From Spinacia oleracea (taxonomy: Eukaryota; Streptophyta; Magnoliopsida; Caryophyllales; Amaranthaceae), in the NCBI RefSeq assembly GCF_020520425.1, contig NC_079487.1:84201141-84265140 (forward strand): a stretch of DNA of 64,000 bases, read 5' to 3'. Below the pieces are notes generated by a model. The model was not told the origin of the DNA. It searched no databases and saw only the letters and a list, made by a program, of their open reading frames with translations. A program made the translations under genes and the position numbers. Positions 60,001-64,000 of this stretch are shown here, piece by piece. Within the stretch, counting starts at the first letter, position 1; every line of letters begins with the position of its first letter.

Positions 60001-63000
60001 CTATGGAGAAGCTATGAGGTCAATTGATTCAACTTTTTGGTTAGAGGCCATAAATAGTGAAATTGAGTCTATCATGAGTAATAACACTTGGATTTTGTCT
60101 GATCTTCCTAGAGGTTGCAAGCCCTTATGTAGTAAGTGGATTTTTACTAAGAAACATACTCCAAAAGGATCTTTGATTAAGTATAAAGCTAGGCTTGTGG
60201 TAGGAGGTCATCGTCAAAAGCATGGTGTAGACTATTTTGATACATATTCTCCTGTCACTAAAGTTGCCACCATTAGAGTCTTAATTGCACTTGCATCCAT
60301 TCATGATCTTGTTGTGCATCAAATGGATGTAAAAACTGCTTTTTTGAATGGTGATTTGAATGAAGAAATTTATATGAAGCAACCAGAGGGATGTGTTGTT
60401 CCTGGACAGGAAGATAAGGTATGCAGGCTCATTAGATCATTGTATGGATTAAAACAAGCACCTAAACAATGGTATAACAAATTTCATCACACTATTATTT
60501 CTAATGGCTTTCAGGTAAATGATTCTGATGCTTGTGTGTATTCCAAACTTTCAAAACTTGGTTGCGTTTTCATATGTCTATACGTGGATGACATGTTAAT
60601 TTTTGGTACCAATATAGACATAGTGAACGAAACCAAGGCTTTCCTAAATTCTTGTTTTGAGATGAAGGATTTAGGAGAGACAGATGTGATTCTTGGCATA
60701 AAGATTACTAGAACTTCATATGGGATGTCTTTAAACCAATCTCATTATATTGAAAAGATTTTAAAGAAATTTGGTCAATTTGACTGCACTCCAGTGCAAA
60801 CCCCATATGATTCTAGTATTCATTTGAAAAAGAACAAAGGTAATTCTGTATCACAGGAACAATATGCCAAGATTATTGGAAGTTTGATGTTTTTGATGAA
60901 CTACACTAGACCTGATATAGCATATGCGGTTAGTAGATTGAGTAGATATACTCATAATCCTAATCAAGATCACTGGAATGCATTGATTAGATTATTGAAG
61001 TATTTGAAAGGCACTATCAATTGGGGTTTAAATTATCATAGAGCACCTTGTGTTCTTGAGGGATATTGTGATGCCAATTGGGTGTCGGATAGTGATGAAA
61101 TTCAATCTACTAGTGGCTATGTTTTTACTCTTGCTGGAGGAGCTATATCATGGAAATCATCTAAACAAACTTGCATTGCCAAATCTACTATGGAATCTGA
61201 GTTTATTGCTTTAGAATTGGCAGGACAGGAAGCTGGATGGATAAGGAGTTTGCTTGCTGATATTCCATTGTGGGGGAAACCAGCTCCATCAGTTTCAATG
61301 CATTGTGACTCACAAGCTGCAATTGGGGTAGCGAAAAATCAAGCCTATAATGGAAAGAGAAGGCATATTCGCTTAAGGCATGCTATAGTTAGAGATCTGA
61401 TCAGAAAAAATGTAATATCACTCGAGTATGTAAAGTCCGAGAGGAATATTGCAGATCCTCTCACCAAAGGCCTTTGTAGAAAAATGGTGCTTGAGTCAGC
61501 ACAAGGAATGGGTTTAAAGCCTATTATGGAGTAAATTGTGGTGGACACCCATCTTAGGAAATCTAAGTTCAATGGGTCAAACGAAATCACAAAAGAACTC
61601 ATGTTTGTTACTACTACCATTCCTAATAATAAAAGTGATGTAGTATTTTTCTAACTGTCATATGCGTAAGGTTGAGCTAAGGCTCTTAATAAGTTCATAG
61701 CCTTCAGAAGGTGGGTTGTGACAGTACAAACTTGATGAACTTACCTATGTGAATGTGGGGGTTACGCCCAATCCCCTATGAGAGTCCTTAAGGCTTAGGA
61801 CCACTAGAGCATTCATGAAAATCCGGGTATTTTGTGGGGCACTAAAAAATTACAAATTGCGAAAACGAGTCTTGATTTGAGAAAAGTTGAAACGCGCAAA
61901 GTAGTTTACTAACTTCGTGATAGGTTCAAAGAGAAATCTACCTAAACCGACTGTAAGATACTTTTGTATGCGTTGGGTGTTAATTCAAGTCCAAAAGACA
62001 TTGACACTTTCAAAACTAAAGTCTCCGTTGCCCAAAACGTTCCTTCCTAGTTTTTCCTGTTCTTTTGAATCATGTGGGGGATTGTTGGAAGTATAGGTAG
62101 TGATGCTTCAAAAGAATGAAAATTGTGCTTGTCCCACATTGACAAAAAATAAGAGTTTTACCCACTTTATATATTCTCACTCCACTAATAGGTTTGTTAG
62201 AAGACTTGAGAGGAGGCTCTAGGCCACCGCACACGCGCGCGCGCGCGCGGGTCGGGCCGGGCTCGGGCTCGGGCGAGTGGCGCGGCGCGTTCGCGGGTGT
62301 GGGTGTGGGTGGGGCCCTTTTTGCCGCCAATCAATCCCGTGTAACGGCTAGTTGTTGTATTTTGGTAACCGAATAATTTCCATAACGGTTACAGATTTTA
62401 TTCCGGAAATTGAGTCATTGATTGATTCTAATTGATTACCGAATTTATTTCCTTCCCGAAATAATTCTTCAGCCTTCCGTTATTTATTTTGGCTTCCTCC
62501 TTCACAAAGAAAACACAGAAAAATTTGCTCTCCGAAAATTTTCCTCTCAAACACATACTCTCTGATTCATTTAGGCAACGCTCAATTTCGTTTTCAATCT
62601 ATCTTTTTGTACTACACCAACGAGATAGATGTCGTGTAACCCTGGAGGTTGATTGTCAAGAGGCCGTGTGTACGTAACGGGGCAAATTCAACTTTAGGGC
62701 AGTGTTCATACACGCCACGACTTGGTTAAAGATAAGTTTATTCGTTCATTACTAGTCATTCCATATACAAAACATATTACTATAAACAATGAAAATATGG
62801 ATTGTAAAAATCACTTTTGCAGTACAATAAAATATGAAAATGATCAAGATTGAGCACTTCACTAATCCAATCATCATTAGTACGAGTTGATTATTACCTC
62901 AGCATGAGGCTCACCTGCCTTGGGATGAAACCCTTGACCAACAATCTTACCATCTTTAACAATAACACAGCCAACCATAGGATTAGGACTAGTACACCCA

Positions 63001-63329
63001 ATTGCCTGCTTAGCTAGCTCCACAGACTTTCTCATGTAAAATGCATCATCTTTACTTATACTCTCACACCTCACTTTCACAACATCACCCCCAATTCGGA
63101 AACTAAAACTTGCCCCGGATAACCTTTTTCCCATACTCCAATACCCATGATTGAATCTTGAATCAAATACGGGTTTTCTCAAATAAAACATGTTTTTATG
63201 TGGGTTTGGCACCAATTGGGACAAACTAAAAGACCCAGAAACAGATTTATATGTTGATTTCGTCAGGTGAGGTGAGACAATTGATGGATTGAAGATGGAA
63301 TTTGGGTTTGAAAGAGTGAGAAAATTCAT
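54048..63329 (-). CDS. PYRD: Riboflavin biosynthesis pyrimidine deaminase PYRD, chloroplastic (3 coding exons)
   Basis: PYRD deaminates the diamino-pyrimidinone ribitol-phosphate precursor in plastid riboflavin synthesis, a zinc-dependent step done in bacteria by the N-terminal half of RibD. Coding exons: 63329-62898, 56490-56192 and 54660-54048 (stop included), all with GT-AG introns (donors GAG-GTAATA and CTCAG-GTAAAG; acceptors TTTCAAG and CTTGCAG), giving 447 residues, close to the roughly 426 of the Arabidopsis protein. Residues 1-90 are Ser-rich and basic, a likely transit peptide. The deaminase domain follows (from [13 protein letters not shown]) with zinc ligands in GEPHAE (His142, Glu144 as proton shuttle) and [11 protein letters not shown] (Cys167, Cys176). 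The C-terminal part is the RibD_C reductase-like domain, which in plant PYRD is degenerate; a separate PYRR supplies the reductase. I saw no frame break. The first coding intron (62897-56491) is 6.4 kb because Copia C sits in it, antisense to the gene. An untranslated first exon may exist at 63512-63620. Confidence 0.93.
54661..56191 (-). other. PYRD intron 2
   Basis: A 1.53-kb intron with donor GTAAAGC at 56191 and acceptor CTTGCAG at 54661. I see no gene or clear transposon in it. The stretch 55590-55860 is richer in CA and CCA words. Confidence 0.75.
56863..57530 (+). repeat. 5' LTR of Copia C
   Basis: Starts TGTTGGAAG and contains GTGCTTGTCCCACATTGAC, a TATA-like ACTTTATATATTC (about 56965) and a GC-rich stretch with CG and GGGCTC runs (57005-57090). 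The 3' limit is uncertain by about 10 bases. Confidence 0.88.
57584..61534 (+). CDS. Gag-Pol polyprotein of Copia C
   Basis: A single frame of 1316 codons encodes a Ty1/copia polyprotein. The domains in order are gag (from MAGHIPTA), a zinc knuckle ([17 protein letters not shown], about residue 266), protease ([10 protein letters not shown]), integrase (WHSRLGHVN...CEVC, then HSDLGDF and SDRGGEYDG), reverse transcriptase ([25 protein letters not shown]) and RNase H ([21 protein letters not shown]). The length and the order protease-integrase-RT-RNase H are typical of intact Copia elements. It is a transposon gene within a host intron, transcribed away from PYRD. Confidence 0.95.
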   Translation: MAGHIPTAIPFTSAMLPNPFIPDMSKLDPFDGKNYKMWSGKMEFFLGQIGVDYCLTVIAAPANSTRDFEKDNKTCRGMLLHYMTASLYMIYSKSKNAMEIWDALKTKYGTDDFGTKKYACSRWLNFRMTDDKPVLDQVHEYEHLCADIVAEGMKICELFQANCLLEKLPPSWQTYVHSMKHKQKDFTLQELVSYIKIEEQNRIQTKGKTTDHSSSTANLVETKRNAGYNKGPKGKGPNQFHGTRQNNNNKEKRQFKGNCYTCGKYGHSARECRQGHGPGNKPKENKPQANLTEDIIVAVVSEVNLVSNVTEWVVDTGATRHICSSKEMFQDYEKVSEGECVFMGNSSTVSVLGKGKVFLKLTSGKTIALQNVLHVPDIRRNLISGALLNKASIKLTFESDKLVLTRNGEFVGKGFCNEGLFVLDVVTDNNNSSASVYIAESVSLWHSRLGHVNVASVKRLKQLSLIPDFSNTSFDKCEVCVEAKHPKKAFNKNVCRSSTLLELIHSDLGDFKNSMSRGGKRYYITFVDDFSRYCKVYLLSTKDEAEEKFHIYKAEVENQLDLKIKRVRSDRGGEYDGTPLKKFCEANGIIHEVTAPYTPEQNGIAERKNRTLKDMMNAMLISSGMPTNMWGEAILSACYVLNRVPHKKLDKTPYELWKGFKPNLGYLKVWGCLGKIGLPDFQRSKIGPKTVDGIFIGYASNSAAYRFILKDASGFGPIRESRDVEFFEHIFPMKVNVQACLPVASPPSIVHHDIASSSETLEPRRSKRTRTESSFGPDFITAFLIEKELLDEQEVDAFLLEENPRSYGEAMRSIDSTFWLEAINSEIESIMSNNTWILSDLPRGCKPLCSKWIFTKKHTPKGSLIKYKARLVVGGHRQKHGVDYFDTYSPVTKVATIRVLIALASIHDLVVHQMDVKTAFLNGDLNEEIYMKQPEGCVVPGQEDKVCRLIRSLYGLKQAPKQWYNKFHHTIISNGFQVNDSDACVYSKLSKLGCVFICLYVDDMLIFGTNIDIVNETKAFLNSCFEMKDLGETDVILGIKITRTSYGMSLNQSHYIEKILKKFGQFDCTPVQTPYDSSIHLKKNKGNSVSQEQYAKIIGSLMFLMNYTRPDIAYAVSRLSRYTHNPNQDHWNALIRLLKYLKGTINWGLNYHRAPCVLEGYCDANWVSDSDEIQSTSGYVFTLAGGAISWKSSKQTCIAKSTMESEFIALELAGQEAGWIRSLLADIPLWGKPAPSVSMHCDSQAAIGVAKNQAYNGKRRHIRLRHAIVRDLIRKNVISLEYVKSERNIADPLTKGLCRKMVLESAQGMGLKPIME
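62084..62760 (+). repeat. 3' LTR of Copia C
   Basis: Matches 56863-57530 with a longer CG run and one extra GTGTGG unit. Intron sequence resumes at about 62761. Confidence 0.88.
62761..62897 (-). other. 5' piece of PYRD intron 1
   Basis: Host intron DNA between exon 1 and Copia C. The intron continues beyond the element at 56491-56862. Without Copia C the intron would be only about 0.5 kb. Confidence 0.8.
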
Positions 63330-63511
63330 GTTTTTTTTTGGTAATTAGCAATTTGGGTTGATTGACAACTATGTAAATGCAAATTGGCTAAAAGCAATCA
63401 GAGTTATCAGCCATTAAATGAAAGTATAACTCAGTTTGAGCAAAATTACAGAGAGAAGTAAATAAATACGATAATAAAGAGAAGTGAGGTGGGCAATTTT
63501 ACAAGAAATAC

Positions 63512-63620
63512 CTGCAACAGCAAGAACCATGCTGCGGCCTGCGGGAGTGCGGCGAAACAGTAGTTGAAGATTGGAATTTGGAAGGCATTGAGAATTTCAG
63601 TTCAAAGAGGGCTCCAAATC
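63512..63620 (-). promoter_or_regulatory. Possible untranslated first exon of PYRD
   Basis: On the minus strand a GC-richer stretch ends in the donor GCAG-GTATTTC (GT at 63511-63510), and an acceptor TTGCTTTTAG lies at 63397-63388, giving a 124-bp intron before the PYRD start codon. An ATG inside the exon (about 63592) would read about 30 codons and stop after splicing, so it would be an upstream ORF. The splice sites look good, but expression data are needed to confirm. Confidence 0.4.
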
Positions 63621-63709
63621 GACGTCGTATTACTCCAAATTAATAAAACGCGCGTAATTTGTAAAACAAACACAAAGAATGTGTATCCGTAGTTCGTATT
63701 TCATAAACA

Positions 63710-63781
63710 GCCTTCTTAGCTCAGTGGTAGAGCGCGTGGCTTTTAACCACGTGGTCGTGGGTTCGATCCCCACAGACGGCG
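63710..63781 (+). tRNA. tRNA-Lys (anticodon UUU)
   Basis: A 72-nt cloverleaf: acceptor GCCTTCT / AGACGGC, D arm GCTC-AGTGGTA-GAGC, anticodon arm CGTGG-CTTTTAA-CCACG with anticodon TTT at 63742-63744, variable loop TGGTC, T arm GTGGG-TTCGATC-CCCAC, discriminator G. A TTTT Pol III terminator follows at once (63782). The A and B boxes are intact. Position 4 of the acceptor stem is T opposite C where plant tRNA-Lys(UUU) normally has G (GCCGTCT), so one stem pair is lost; the gene may still work. No intron. Confidence 0.95.
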
Positions 63782-64000
63782 TTTTTATAAATTTTCAATT
63801 TTCTTTTTAAACTTTTGATCCATAGTAAATAATAAAGTTGATATTTTCTCTCTCTTAGTCTTTAACCTTTGAAAAGTGAGAAAGATTTTTCACTCTAGCT
63901 TATAAACACTGCTCTCAAGTTACCAATTATGTATCCAATATGTTTAGGCCGCATCAAGTAAAGATAACGCACCTTAGCTGAGAAAAATGCCAAAAGAAAA

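Larger units (their letters stand above)
56863..62760 (+). mobile_element. Copia LTR retrotransposon C, inside PYRD intron 1, looks whole
   Basis: Two LTRs of about 670 bp (56863-57530 and 62084-62760, ends uncertain by a few bases) enclose one open gag-pol frame (57584-61534). A purine tract ATGTGGGGGAT precedes the 3' LTR. Both LTRs start TGTTGGAAGTATAGG. The 3' border is not clean: the LTRs are alike to ACTAGTCATT and then differ, and the nearest candidate target duplication is CCACAT / CCATAT, with one mismatch. No obvious iMet primer site follows the 5' LTR. The LTRs differ by only a few substitutions and two small indels in a CG run and a GTGTGG repeat, so the insertion is young. It lies on the strand opposite to PYRD. 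Confidence 0.93.

Overview
This is a piece of a plant nuclear chromosome, AT-rich and mostly built of transposons. The evidence is spliced plant genes (chloroplast PYRD, a beta-amylase, a VCCN-type channel fragment), a eukaryotic tRNA-Lys, plant Copia elements with initiator-Met primer sites, L1 and RTE LINEs, Stowaway, hAT, Mutator-like and Helitron-like DNA elements and a tRNA-derived SINE. A eudicot is clear. A Caryophyllales/Amaranthaceae genome is my guess from overall repeat style and is not proven by any single feature.

Layout. 1-7.9 kb: a minus-strand Copia element (A) cut by the left edge and inserted into an L1 LINE whose 3' part runs to about 10.3 kb. 10.3-16.7 kb: an unusual region made of a short AAGAACA motif on the left and its reverse complement (TGTTC) on the right, with a 1-kb hAT element and two tandem duplications in it. 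16.7-22.7 kb: sparse DNA with a Stowaway MITE, a 273-bp tandem duplication and a decayed first-exon copy of a chloroplast VCCN/bestrophin-type anion channel gene. 22.7-29.6 kb: a Helitron-like element whose 3' hairpin was hit by an RTE LINE, which itself carries a Mutator-like element in its 3' region. 30.15-30.26 kb: a SINE. 30.4-45.9 kb: a Copia element with a second, apparently very young Copia (B, same family as A) inserted in its reverse transcriptase region. 46.2-53.8 kb: a broken beta-amylase gene (minus strand) with a solo LTR and a 5'-truncated RTE in its introns; a further poly(A) retroposon sits inside that RTE. 54.0-63.6 kb: what looks like an intact PYRD gene of riboflavin synthesis (minus strand), with a whole-looking Copia element (C) in its first coding intron. 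63.7 kb: tRNA-Lys(UUU).

Only PYRD and the tRNA look like working host genes. PYRD encodes the plastid deaminase that acts on the pyrimidine intermediate of riboflavin synthesis. The rest is a layered record of insertions. The order can be read from target-site duplications, which I could identify by eye for most elements. No CRISPR, operon or prokaryotic defence system is present. The points most worth a second look are the gag exchange between Copia copies A and B, the inverted AAGAACA/TGTTC arms, the three tandem hairpins at the end of the retroposon at 50.8 kb, and the Copia insertion in the PYRD intron.
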